A stretch of DNA of 23,155 nt from CAMDBL01 sp964498125 (GTDB taxonomy: Bacteria; Pseudomonadota; Alphaproteobacteria; Rhizobiales; Hyphomicrobiaceae), in NCBI GenBank assembly GCA_964498125.1, contig CAZCGE010000141.1, positions 1 through 23,155 on the forward strand, read 5' to 3'. Numbering within the stretch: position 1 is the first letter of the stretch; every line of letters begins with the position of its first letter. Positions 14,236-20,863 of the stretch are shown one piece after another. The notes under the pieces were generated by a model. The model ran no database searches, was not told the origin of the DNA, and saw only the letters and a list, made by a program, of their open reading frames with translations. The translations under genes were made by a program, and so were the position numbers.

Positions 14236-15380
14236 CTGAGGCCAAGCCCCCGCGCGATGATGCCGCGCAGCACTTGCGGCGTGCCGCCGCGCAGCGAGAA
14301 CGACGGCGCCGCCATCACCGCCTCCGCCAGCAGGCGCTGCACCCTGGAGCCATCGCCGCGCAGCGGGCCGCCTGGCACGAGACGGCGCAGGATCTCCGGC
14401 GTTTCCTGCTCATGCGCATTGCCGAGGTCCTTGACGAGGGCGGCCTCGACATTCGGCAACCGGCCTGCCGCCAGTTCGCCCGACACTGACAGCGACATGG
14501 CGCGCAGCGCGGCAAGATGCGCGACAAGGCGGCCGATCTCGCGCACCTCGATCGGCCCGGCATCGGGTTGCGCGGTCGCCGCCACCTCGGCCAGCAGTGG
14601 AAACACCGACAGGAAGCGCTCCGGGCCGCTGCGCTCGAAGGCCAGCTCCGACAGCACCAGGTCCCAACCCTGGCCCGGCTGGCCCAGCACATGGCTGTCC
14701 GGGATCAGCACATCGTCGAAGGTGATCTCGCTGAATTCGCGGTCGCCGCGCAAATCCTCGATCGGTCGCCGCGTGATGCCGGGCAGCGTCAGGTCGATGA
14801 CGAATTGCGTCAGTCCGGCGTGGCGCGCCTTGTCATCACGCGGCGCCGTCCGGAACAGCCCGATCATGTAGTCGGCGCGGTGGCCGCTGGTTGTCCAAAC
14901 CTTGCGCCCGTCGAGCCGCCAGCCGCCGTCGACTTTGCTGCCGGTCGAGCGGACGGCGGCGAGGTCAGAGCCGGCATCGGGCTCGCTCATGCCGATGGCG
15001 AAATAAGTCTCGCCGCGGACAATGCCGGGCAAGATTTTGTCGCGCACCTCCGCGCTGCCGTAGCGGATGATTTGCGGCCCGCTCTGCCGGTCGGCGATCC
15101 AGTGCGCGCCGACCGGTGCGCCGGCGGCCAGCATCTCCTCGCTGACGACGCAGCGCTCGATGGCCGAGCGCTGCTGGCCGCCATAGCGCTTGGGCCAGGT
15201 CATGCCGATGAAGCCAGCGCCGCCGCAGCGCCGGCTGAACGCGGGGTCGAACAGCAGCCAGGCATTGCAGCGCGGCACGAAGCCACCGGCCTCGATCTCC
15301 GCCGCCAGAAAAGCGCGCGCCTTCAAGCGCAGCTCATCGACGCCCGGCGGCAGGTCGGCAACGGGGAAGGAGAAGGTCAT
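14232..15380 (-). CDS. Acyl-CoA dehydrogenase family protein (FAD-motif-bearing subunit of a pair)
   Basis: This 382-residue protein has the standard three-domain dehydrogenase fold. The first helical domain includes GFIGMTWPKRYGGQQRS. The FAD/substrate motif is YFAIGMSEPDAGSDLAAVRS, followed by GGWRLDGRKVWTTSGHRADY. The C-terminal helical domain ends in LRGGTPQVLRGIIARGLGLR. The glutamate often found in this last motif (YEGT or GGTxE) is missing, so the catalytic base must lie elsewhere or in the partner. The frame opens with TTG at 15386, but ATG at 15380 is six bases inside and fits the fold. The gene is coupled to the second dehydrogenase by a four-base overlap. The pair probably forms a heteromer that oxidises an unknown acyl-CoA to the enoyl-CoA. 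Confidence 0.9.
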   Translation of the reverse strand: MTFSFPVADLPPGVDELRLKARAFLAAEIEAGGFVPRCNAWLLFDPAFSRRCGGAGFIGMTWPKRYGGQQRSAIERCVVSEEMLAAGAPVGAHWIADRQSGPQIIRYGSAEVRDKILPGIVRGETYFAIGMSEPDAGSDLAAVRSTGSKVDGGWRLDGRKVWTTSGHRADYMIGLFRTAPRDDKARHAGLTQFVIDLTLPGITRRPIEDLRGDREFSEITFDDVLIPDSHVLGQPGQGWDLVLSELAFERSGPERFLSVFPLLAEVAATAQPDAGPIEVREIGRLVAHLAALRAMSLSVSGELAAGRLPNVEAALVKDLGNAHEQETPEILRRLVPGGPLRGDGSRVQRLLAEAVMAAPSFSLRGGTPQVLRGIIARGLGLR

Positions 15381-15490
15381 GCGCAATCCAATGCGGCGGG
15401 AGTGGCCCGGCTGATGGCCGTGACTCTAGGGTGCTGTGACAATAGGATGCTTGCGGTCGCCTCGCCAGCGGCGCGCGCTGGCGGCACATG

Positions 15491-15514
15491 CTGGCAAACT
15501 GGCTGGCAAACTGG
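15491..15514. repeat. Perfect 12-base tandem duplication
   Basis: CTGGCAAACTGG occurs twice head to tail (15491-15502, 15503-15514) in the gap between the dehydrogenase pair and the cupin gene. There are only two copies, with no sign of function. It looks like a slippage duplication. Confidence 0.7.
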
Positions 15515-15534
15515 CAGGCCAGCAGCCAATGCCC

Positions 15535-15858
15535 TCAATCGACGATGAAAAGCCTGGCGCCGGTGCTGGTGCGCGAGCGGTGCGGCTCGGCGTCATCGGC
15601 GACCTGGTAGCTCTGGCCGGCCGTCAGCATGAAACGGCGGCCATCGGCCAGCTCCGTTTCCAATTCACCGTCGAGCACCAGCAGAATATGCCCCTTCGAG
15701 CACCAGTGATCGGCGAGATAGCCGGCACTGTACTCGACCATGCGCACGCGGACGGTGCCGAACTGGCGCGTCCGCCATGTGGCGATGCCCTGCTCGCCCT
15801 TGTGCTCGCTGCGCGCCACGGCGGACCAGTCGGTCGTGCCGAAGGGAATGTCAGCCAT
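15535..15858 (-). CDS. DHCW-motif cupin fold protein
   Basis: This 107-residue single-domain cupin has the family motif DHWCSKGHILLVLDGELETEL at about 50-70. The first beta-strands (VRVRMVEYSAGYLADHW) and the closing GARLFIVD are as expected for this small conserved group, whose function is not known. The start is ATG 15858 (MADIPFGTTDW); ATG 15864 two codons earlier is equally possible. The start lies inside the 3' end of yacG, in another frame, so the two genes are translationally linked, and the cupin closes the maf-yacG group. His51, Cys53 and His57 could bind a metal, which is inferred. Confidence 0.85.
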   Translation of the reverse strand: MADIPFGTTDWSAVARSEHKGEQGIATWRTRQFGTVRVRMVEYSAGYLADHWCSKGHILLVLDGELETELADGRRFMLTAGQSYQVADDAEPHRSRTSTGARLFIVD

Positions 15859-16102
15859 CTGCATCGTCGGTCTCCGGGTCGCGACCAACCTGCCGGGCGC
15901 CGGCTTCGGCCCGCGCCTCATCGCCGTCTTCATCGGCATCGGCACGGCCGGCAATCGCATAGCCCCCCGACAGCCAGCGATTGAGATCGACGCTGGCGCA
16001 GCGGCGCGAACAGAACGGTCGGGAGTCGAACTCCGTCGGATCGCCGCAGATCGGGCATTTGCCCTCGCCGGTCTTGGATGCCCCGAGCTTGCTGTGCGCC
16101 AT
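15851..16102 (-). CDS. yacG: DNA gyrase inhibitor YacG (zinc-binding)
   Basis: This 83-residue protein carries a zinc ribbon built from Cys16/Cys19 (KCPICG) and Cys31/Cys35 (FCSRRCASVDLNRWLSGGY), the defining YacG signature. In E. coli YacG binds GyrB and inhibits gyrase. The C-terminal tail (ADADEDGDEARAEAG) is acidic and a little longer than usual. I chose ATG 16102 because the conserved domain starts just after it. The frame is open to 16228, but those residues overlap the maf 3' region. The gene lies 49 bases after maf, an order common in alphaproteobacteria, and its stop overlaps the cupin start. Confidence 0.93.
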   Translation of the reverse strand: MAHSKLGASKTGEGKCPICGDPTEFDSRPFCSRRCASVDLNRWLSGGYAIAGRADADEDGDEARAEAGARQVGRDPETDDADG

Positions 16103-16151
16103 CACTCGTCTCGCATGATCGCCACCAGCCAAAACCGGCCTGGGCCCTGGT

Positions 16152-16868
16152 TCAATCGGACTCGGTCTCGCCGACTTCGAGCCAGGCTGGATGAATGGGG
16201 TAGCTCTCGCCGTGCAGCAGGCCGACAACCTCGGTCAGCGGCAGACCCACCACATTCGTATACGAGCCGACGATTTTTTGCACAAAACAGCCGGCCAGAC
16301 CCTGGATGGCATAGCCGCCCGCCTTGCCATTCCACTGGCGTGAGGCGATGTAGGCGTCGATGTCGTCCCGCGACAGCCGCTTGAAGCGCACGCGCGTGTC
16401 GACGATCTTCAGGCGCACCTTGTCGTCGGGCGTAATCAGGCAAATCCCCGTCATCACCCGATGCGCACGCCCCGACAGCATCTGCAGGCAAACCAGCGCC
16501 TCCTCCATATGCTGCGGCTTCATCAGGATTCGGCGACCGACCGCGACGATCGTATCGGCGGCCAGAACGAAGGCATCGGCGATATCCCGGTCGTTAGCGA
16601 TCTGATCGCGCGCTGTCTCAGCCTTGGCGCGCGATAGCCGATTGACCAGCGAGCGTGGCATCTCGCCCTTCTTCGGCGTCTCGTCAATGCTGGCGGGCCG
16701 CAATGCGTCGGGCGTGATGCCGGCCTGTGACAGCAGCATCAGGCGACGCGGGCTGCCACTGGCCAGCACCAGCTTGGGGGCCCAATCCGCCGGCTTCTTG
16801 CCAGCCCGGGCGCGGATCAGCTCGCGGCGCAGTGTGTCTCGGCGGGGTCCGTCGGTGCGCGATAGCAT
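16152..16868 (-). CDS. maf: Maf family nucleoside triphosphate pyrophosphatase
   Basis: Maf proteins hydrolyse canonical or modified nucleotides (for example dTTP, UTP or m7GTP) to monophosphates. The signature LVLASGSPRRLMLLSQAGI begins at about residue 33 from ATG 16868. ADTIVAVGRRILMKP gives the catalytic aspartate. SGRAHRVMTGI and the closing AGGYAIQGLAGCFVQKIVGSYTNVVGLPL region are all present. The predicted product of 238 residues has about 30 residues before the core, longer than usual. No ATG lies nearer the core. Another ATG at 16901 is also in frame, and neither has a good ribosome-binding site, so the true start is uncertain. It is followed by yacG. Which nucleotide it prefers cannot be told. 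Confidence 0.9.
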   Translation of the reverse strand: MLSRTDGPRRDTLRRELIRARAGKKPADWAPKLVLASGSPRRLMLLSQAGITPDALRPASIDETPKKGEMPRSLVNRLSRAKAETARDQIANDRDIADAFVLAADTIVAVGRRILMKPQHMEEALVCLQMLSGRAHRVMTGICLITPDDKVRLKIVDTRVRFKRLSRDDIDAYIASRQWNGKAGGYAIQGLAGCFVQKIVGSYTNVVGLPLTEVVGLLHGESYPIHPAWLEVGETESD

Positions 16869-17098
16869 ATGAGAGAACAGGCCGTTGGGAATGACTGGCA
16901 TCGCGGCTGCACCCGCCCACTCCGGGCGTCGGTCGGCCGTAGAGGCGGATATGCCCCTGATCCGCCAGCGAATGCAAGACCTGGGCGCAGGCGATCCCGT
17001 GCAATTTCGAGAATGGAACGTGGCGTATTTCCGCAAGGCCCTTCGCCGGCTATGCTGCGGCCTTGGATTGCGGCAGGGCCAATGTGGGCAAGGGCATC
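16869..17098. other. Divergent intergenic region between maf and the PLP enzyme
   Basis: This gap of about 230 bases must hold two divergent promoters if the chosen starts are right. The maf frame stays open leftwards from 17108 and other frames are open too, but none gives a recognisable protein. I see no convincing promoter boxes or repeats. Confidence 0.35.
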
Positions 17099-18184
17099 GT
17101 GGAAACATTGAAAAGCAGGATTGCCCGGGAATTCGGCACCCCGGCGGTCGTCATCGACCTGGAGATCGTCGCGCGCAATATCGCCCGCGTGCAGGGGCTC
17201 TGCGACCGTGCCGGACTTGCCAACCGGCCGCACATCAAGACCCACAAGAGTCCGGCGATAGCCCGCATGCAGCAGGATGCCGGCGCGCGCGGCATCACCT
17301 GCCAGAAGCTCGGCGAGGCGGAGGTGATGGCCGATGCCGGGCTCAATGACCTGCTGATCAGCTACAACCTGCTCGGCGAGGACAAGGTCGGGCGACTGGG
17401 CGCCTTGCTGAAACGCGCCGATGTGGCGGTCTGCGCGGACAACGCCATCGTCATCGATGGGCTGCCGGCCGCCGCCGGGATCGCCGGGCGAGACTTGAGC
17501 GTGCTGGTTGAATGCGACACCGGCCGCAAGCGCGCCGGCATCGAAACAGCCGCCGAGGCCGTCGAGCTGGCGCTTAGGATCAGCTGTAGTCCGGGCCTGG
17601 CGTTCGCGGGATTTCTGCTTTACCCGCAGGAAACCGACGCGTCCTGGCGCGCCACGCAGCGCTTTCTCGATGATGCGCTGGCCGGTGTCCGCGCGGCAGG
17701 GCTGGATGCCCGCATCATTTCGACCGGCGGTACGCCCAACCTGGCGCGCATCGGCGGGCTCCGTGGCGCGACGGAGCACCGCGCCGGCACTTACATCTTC
17801 AACGATCGCATGATGCTGGCTTGCGGCGCGGCGACGCTGGAGGATTGTGCGCTGAGCGTCCTGACGACCGTCGTCAGTCGCGCAGGGCCCGAGCGCGGCA
17901 TTCTCGATGCAGGTTCCAAGACGCTGACCGCCGATCCCGGCGGCAGCCTCGATGGCTACGGGCTGATCCTGGAGCATCCCGAAGCACGCATCAAGGCCTT
18001 CGCCGAGGAGCACGGCTTCCTGGATCTCGGCGCCTGCAACGACCGCCCGAACGTCGGCGACCTGGTGCGCGTGATCCCCAATCACGTCTGCGTCGTGGTC
18101 AACATGGTCGACCGGCTGATCGCCGTGCGCGGCGACGAGATCGTCGGCGAAATGCCGGTGGCGGCAAGGGGGCGGATCAGCTGA
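17099..18184 (+). CDS. D-threonine aldolase/D-serine dehydratase-like PLP enzyme (alanine racemase N-terminal fold)
   Basis: This 361-residue fold-type III PLP enzyme opens with EFGTPAVVIDLEIVARNI. The motif RPHIKTHK (43-50) carries the PLP lysine, followed by GITCQKLGEAEVMADAG. STGGTPN lies in the phosphate-binding region. The C-terminal metal site PNHVCVVVN has His329 and Cys331, the pair that binds the divalent metal in D-serine dehydratase and D-threonine aldolase. It probably cleaves or dehydrates a D-beta-hydroxy amino acid; which one is unknown. I chose GTG 17099 with AAGGGC before it. TTG 17063 or GTG 17084 would add 5-12 residues. It ends just before a hairpin with a T-tract. Confidence 0.87.
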   Translation: METLKSRIAREFGTPAVVIDLEIVARNIARVQGLCDRAGLANRPHIKTHKSPAIARMQQDAGARGITCQKLGEAEVMADAGLNDLLISYNLLGEDKVGRLGALLKRADVAVCADNAIVIDGLPAAAGIAGRDLSVLVECDTGRKRAGIETAAEAVELALRISCSPGLAFAGFLLYPQETDASWRATQRFLDDALAGVRAAGLDARIISTGGTPNLARIGGLRGATEHRAGTYIFNDRMMLACGAATLEDCALSVLTTVVSRAGPERGILDAGSKTLTADPGGSLDGYGLILEHPEARIKAFAEEHGFLDLGACNDRPNVGDLVRVIPNHVCVVVNMVDRLIAVRGDEIVGEMPVAARGRIS

Positions 18185-18191
18185 ACCGGGC

Positions 18192-18221
18192 GGGGTCAGA
18201 CCCAAGGGTCTGACCCCTTTT
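18192..18221 (+). terminator. GGGGTCAGACCC hairpin with T-tract
   Basis: GGGGTCAGACCC at 18192-18203 and its exact complement at 18206-18217 leave a two-base loop, followed by TTTT at 18218-18221. It lies 7 bases after the stop of the PLP enzyme, so it is well placed as its intrinsic terminator. It is also a member of the palindrome family seen at 11247-11274 and 18242-18267. Confidence 0.65.
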
Positions 18222-18241
18222 CGAGCACCGGTGCCAGACAA

Positions 18242-18267
18242 GGGGTCAGACGCGTGCGTCTGACCCC
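18242..18267. repeat. GGGGTCAGACGC palindrome overlapping the amidohydrolase 3' end
   Basis: GGGGTCAGACGC at 18242-18253 and its exact complement at 18256-18267 leave a two-base loop. The stop codon of the amidohydrolase (18246-18248) and its last six or so codons lie inside this palindrome. It is a second copy of the element 38 bases to the left, with CGC instead of CCC at the inner end of the arm and the compensating change on the other side. Confidence 0.8.
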
Positions 18268-19514
18268 GCCCGATGACCAATCCCGCGCACCGCATCGAGC
18301 AGCATGCGCGCGGCGACATCGGCGTCCGCCACCGTGATGCTCTCGGCCGGATTGTGGCTGATGCCTCCCTTGCAGCGCACGAACAGCATCGCCACCGGGC
18401 ACAGCGCGGCCACCGCCATGGCGTCGTGGCCAGCGCCCGACACCAGGCGGCGCGGCGTGATGCCTTGGCCGGTCAGCGCCGTTTCGAGCATGCGCATCAG
18501 GCTCGGATCGCACGGCGTGGCGGCTGCGTCGTGCGTGCGGCTGAAAGCGACAGCGACGTTGCGGCGGGCCGCGATCCCGGCCAGTCGCGTTTCGATCTCG
18601 ACCGCGGCCGCTTTTCTTGCGCGGTCGTCGGGCGAGCGCACGTCGATGGTGAAGCTCGCCGCGCCCGGCACGACGTTGACGGCGCCAGGCAACGCCGCGA
18701 TCACGCCGACGGTGGCGACGAGATCGGCACGGCTGTTGGCGATGCCTTCTATGGCCAGGATCATCTCGGCCACCGCCGCCAGCGCATCGCGCCGCAGCGC
18801 CATCGGCACGGTTCCGGCGTGTCCGGCCATGCCGTCCACCCTCACCCGCATGCGGGTGGTGCCGGCGATGGCGGTGACGATGCCGAGCGGCAGGCCTTCC
18901 GCCTCCAGCACCGGCCCTTGCTCGATATGCAGCTCGAGATAGCCGAGCACGTCCTTGGCATGCATGCGCGCGCCCGGCCAGTCGTCGGGCTTGCAGCCGA
19001 ACGCCGACAGCGCCTCGCGCAAGGTGATGCCGTCCGCGTCCTTTAGCTCCAGGACGGCCGGGTCGAACGTGCCGGCAATGGCGCGCGAGCTTGACAGGGT
19101 TGCTGGAAAGCGCACGCCTTCTTCGTCGCCGAACGCCACGATCTCGATGGCGAACGCCAGCCGCTCCTGGCACCTCGCCAACTCCTCGACCAGCGATAGG
19201 CCGGCCAGCACGCCAAGCGCGCCATCGTAACGACCGGCATCGCGCACGCTGTCGATGTGCGAGCCGATCAGCAGCGCCGGCATCCCTGGCGTGGCGCCTT
19301 CATGGCGGCCGATCAGGGTGCCCAGCGCATCCATGCGCACCGCGAGCCCGGCCGCGCGCATCCAGTCGCCGATCAGATCAATCGCCTGCTTGTGCGCTGG
19401 CGAGAGATAAAGCCGCGTCAGCCGGCCTGGCTCGTCCGTGGCGGCGGCAAGGGCGTCGAGCCGCTGCATGAGCAGGCGGCCGAGACTGTGGGTGCTATCG
19501 GTATCGGTTGCCAC
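18246..19514 (-). CDS. M20-family Zn-dependent amidohydrolase (N-carbamoyl-L-amino-acid hydrolase/allantoate amidohydrolase type)
   Basis: This 422-residue enzyme is expected to hydrolyse N-carbamoyl amino acids, allantoate or ureidoglycine-type substrates with two metal ions. All usual ligands are visible: His86 in IGSHIDSV, the bridging Asp97 in GRYDGALGVLAG, Glu131/Glu132 in FGDEEGVRF, His196 in LELHIEQGPVLE and His387 in ISHNPAES. The lid domain lies between about residues 205 and 320. I chose GTG 19514 because family members begin shortly before LGRLLMQRLDALA, and GGTGG precedes it. It starts 2 bases after the stop of a small membrane protein gene, so the two are co-transcribed. The final residues (GSDARV) come from the palindrome. 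Confidence 0.88.
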   Translation of the reverse strand: MATDTDSTHSLGRLLMQRLDALAAATDEPGRLTRLYLSPAHKQAIDLIGDWMRAAGLAVRMDALGTLIGRHEGATPGMPALLIGSHIDSVRDAGRYDGALGVLAGLSLVEELARCQERLAFAIEIVAFGDEEGVRFPATLSSSRAIAGTFDPAVLELKDADGITLREALSAFGCKPDDWPGARMHAKDVLGYLELHIEQGPVLEAEGLPLGIVTAIAGTTRMRVRVDGMAGHAGTVPMALRRDALAAVAEMILAIEGIANSRADLVATVGVIAALPGAVNVVPGAASFTIDVRSPDDRARKAAAVEIETRLAGIAARRNVAVAFSRTHDAAATPCDPSLMRMLETALTGQGITPRRLVSGAGHDAMAVAALCPVAMLFVRCKGGISHNPAESITVADADVAARMLLDAVRGIGHRAGSDARV

Positions 19515-19516
19515 GA

Positions 19517-19888
19517 TCAGGTCGACCACCAGCGCAAAAGCACCGACAAGGCCAACATCAGCACCGACAGCAGGCCCGAACAAAGCGCAAACCGGAGGTA
19601 AGTATCGCGCAGCACCGCGCCGATGATCTGCTGGGCGACTTCTGGCTGCGGACGATCAGGTGCATCGAGCATGACCCAGAGTTCCGTGCGCTTATAGGGT
19701 GTCATTGCCGCGCTTATTCCACGCACCCAGAGGATGGCAGTCATGGCCAGCGTCAGCAGGCCACCGGCCTGCAGCGCCAGGTAAGCCTGGTCGGCCAGCC
19801 CGACCATCAACGTGACGATGCCGAGCGCGGCGAAACCGCAGCCGCGCGCGACGCTGACCTCGGCCAGGTATTCGATGGTCTTGAGCAT
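19517..19888 (-). CDS. Small membrane protein of unknown function (3 helices)
   Basis: I do not recognise this 123-residue protein. It has hydrophobic segments at about 17-36 (FAALGIVTLMVGLADQAYLA), 41-55 (GLLTLAMTAILWVRG) and 100-118 (FALCSGLLSVLMLALSVLL). A cytoplasmic-looking loop between the second and third carries TPYKRTELWVMLDAPDRPQPEVAQQIIGAVLRDTYLRF. I chose ATG 19888 because GAGGTG lies about 7 bases upstream; the open frame runs to 20011, but those residues cover an intergenic stretch. It precedes the amidohydrolase by 2 bases, so its product may be co-expressed with that enzyme. Function unknown. Confidence 0.7.
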   Translation of the reverse strand: MLKTIEYLAEVSVARGCGFAALGIVTLMVGLADQAYLALQAGGLLTLAMTAILWVRGISAAMTPYKRTELWVMLDAPDRPQPEVAQQIIGAVLRDTYLRFALCSGLLSVLMLALSVLLRWWST

Positions 19889-19991
19889 GGACCACACCTC
19901 GCCCACCGCCGCGTTCCATTGCCCCGTAGTGTAAGGGGCTGTACCTGGCCATGCCAAGACCGAAACGCCCATATCGCGGCAAGGTGATCGT

Positions 19992-20318
19992 TCACAGTCC
20001 GATGCGAACAAAGTTGCCGATGGCGGGGATGGTCAGGATTCCGGTTCCGGCCAGCCAGATCCAGAGCGAGGTTTCCGACGAGTCGTCCTCAATGCCCCGC
20101 ATCCGCTCGTAAAGTGCCGCGGGAATGCCGCCAGCAATGACGGTGGCGGTCGAGACCATCAGCGAGGAGAACATCAGCGTCAGCGACAGACTGCCAAACA
20201 ACAGCGCCGGCGCCAGGACCTGGACGTGGATCAGCGCGAACAGCAACCAGAGCTGGTTGAAGATGCCGTTGACCATGCCGAAGAAGGCAATGCCGATGTA
20301 GTAGAGATTGCGGTTCAT
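19992..20318 (-). CDS. Small membrane protein of unknown function
   Basis: This 108-residue protein is almost wholly hydrophobic, with helices at about 5-35 (IGIAFFGMVNGIFNQLWLLFA), 38-65 (LLFGSLSLTLMFSSLMVSTAT) and 84-102 (LWIWLAGTGILTIPAIG). A short charged loop, YERMRGIEDDSSETS, lies at about 70-84. I do not recognise the family. The real start is ATG 20318 (MNRNLYYIG); the frame is open much further upstream, but that part overlaps the previous gene in another frame. It starts 8 bases after the stop of the YggT-like gene, so the two form a unit. A gap of 103 bases separates it from the next membrane gene. Confidence 0.65.
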   Translation of the reverse strand: MNRNLYYIGIAFFGMVNGIFNQLWLLFALIHVQVLAPALLFGSLSLTLMFSSLMVSTATVIAGGIPAALYERMRGIEDDSSETSLWIWLAGTGILTIPAIGNFVRIGL

Positions 20319-20326
20319 GGCGGCAG

Positions 20327-20635
20327 TCAGCTCGCTTTCGGGAACGCGCCCAGGGCCAACATCACATTGAGGAAGGCGACGCGCAGCCAGAACAGCCACA
20401 CCACCCCGAACAGCCACAGTATCACCGGCGGTGCGGCCTTGGGTGTCACCACCGCGACGGCGGCGACGACCGGGTCCGTCAATCGGCAAAAAAAGCGCCA
20501 GATGTAGTTCGGTGAATCCGGGTCGACGAACAGGCTGAGCAGGGCACGGCCAAGCAGCGTGTACATCAGCGCCGCCAGAACGAAGTTCGGCAGGTGGTAG
20601 TACCAAAAGGGCAGGATGGCGAAAGTGTTGTCCAC
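20327..20635 (-). CDS. Small membrane protein, weakly YggT-like
   Basis: This is a protein of about 102 residues with a first helix at about 13-33 (NFVLAALMYTLLGRALLSLF) and a second at about 66-95 (PVILWLFGVVWLFWLRVAFLN). Between them lies SPNYIWRFFCRLTDPVVAAVAVVTPKAAPP. The pattern of a helix, a TDP-V-TP-x-P loop and a second helix recalls YggT-family proteins, but the match is loose. GTG 20635 (VDNTFAILPFWYYHLPN) is my preferred start because the preceding codons are polar and unlike the family. ATG 20689 would add 18 residues. It is the first gene of the membrane-protein run that follows the symporter terminator. Function unknown. Confidence 0.6.
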   Translation of the reverse strand: MDNTFAILPFWYYHLPNFVLAALMYTLLGRALLSLFVDPDSPNYIWRFFCRLTDPVVAAVAVVTPKAAPPVILWLFGVVWLFWLRVAFLNVMLALGAFPKAS

Positions 20636-20694
20636 GCTCAGGCTCGCTCGTTGCCGCGATGCGGTATCATCCTCGCCGCCCGAGGCCATTTCAG

Positions 20695-20795
20695 TCGTAG
20701 GTCGGGTCGAGCCCCGGATTAAATCCGGGGGAGACCCGACATCCAGGCACCGCGCCCGCGATGTTGGGTCTCGCGAAGAGCTTGACCCAACCTAC
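20695..20795. repeat. Inverted-repeat element (GTAGGTTGGGT family)
   Basis: Several inverted pairs are stacked here. GTAGGT (20697-20702) pairs with ACCTAC (20790-20795). GTCGGGTC (20701-20708) pairs with GACCCGAC (20733-20740) around a CCCCGGATT hairpin at 20712-20730. GTTGGGTC (20763-20770) pairs with GACCCAAC (20784-20791). The outer word GTAGGTTGGGT also forms the end of the element at 2864. It lies between the symporter terminator and the YggT-like gene and probably forms part of the leader of the latter. Confidence 0.6.
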
Positions 20796-20811
20796 ATTTC
20801 TGGCGGATCGT

Positions 20812-20842
20812 AAAAAGAGCGGGGCCCCGAGGGACCCCGCTC
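20812..20842 (-). terminator. Rho-independent terminator of the symporter operon
   Basis: On the minus strand GAGCGGGG and CCCCGCTC (20817-20824 with 20835-20842) form an eight-base-pair stem that extends inwards by a G-U and further G-C pairs. It is followed by five T (20812-20816 on the plus strand as A). It lies about 20 bases after the symporter stop and is a textbook intrinsic terminator. Confidence 0.88.
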
Positions 20843-20863
20843 CGCAATCGAGTGTCGTCGCGA

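Noticed and set aside
15491..15514. Tandem 12-base repeat considered as a CRISPR or iteron
   Set aside because: Only two adjacent copies exist, with no spacers and no replication or cas genes nearby.
16885..17349. 154-codon plus-strand frame upstream of the PLP enzyme
   Set aside because: It runs into the PLP gene in another frame and resembles no known protein. The stretch is more likely the divergent promoter region.
16817..18319. 500-codon minus-strand frame opposite the PLP enzyme
   Set aside because: It is antisense to a clear fold-type III PLP enzyme and has no recognisable domain of its own.
19921..19939. GCCCC/GGGGC hairpin in the gap before the 123-residue membrane protein
   Set aside because: It has only five base pairs with a nine-base loop and no T-tract, which is too weak to call a terminator.
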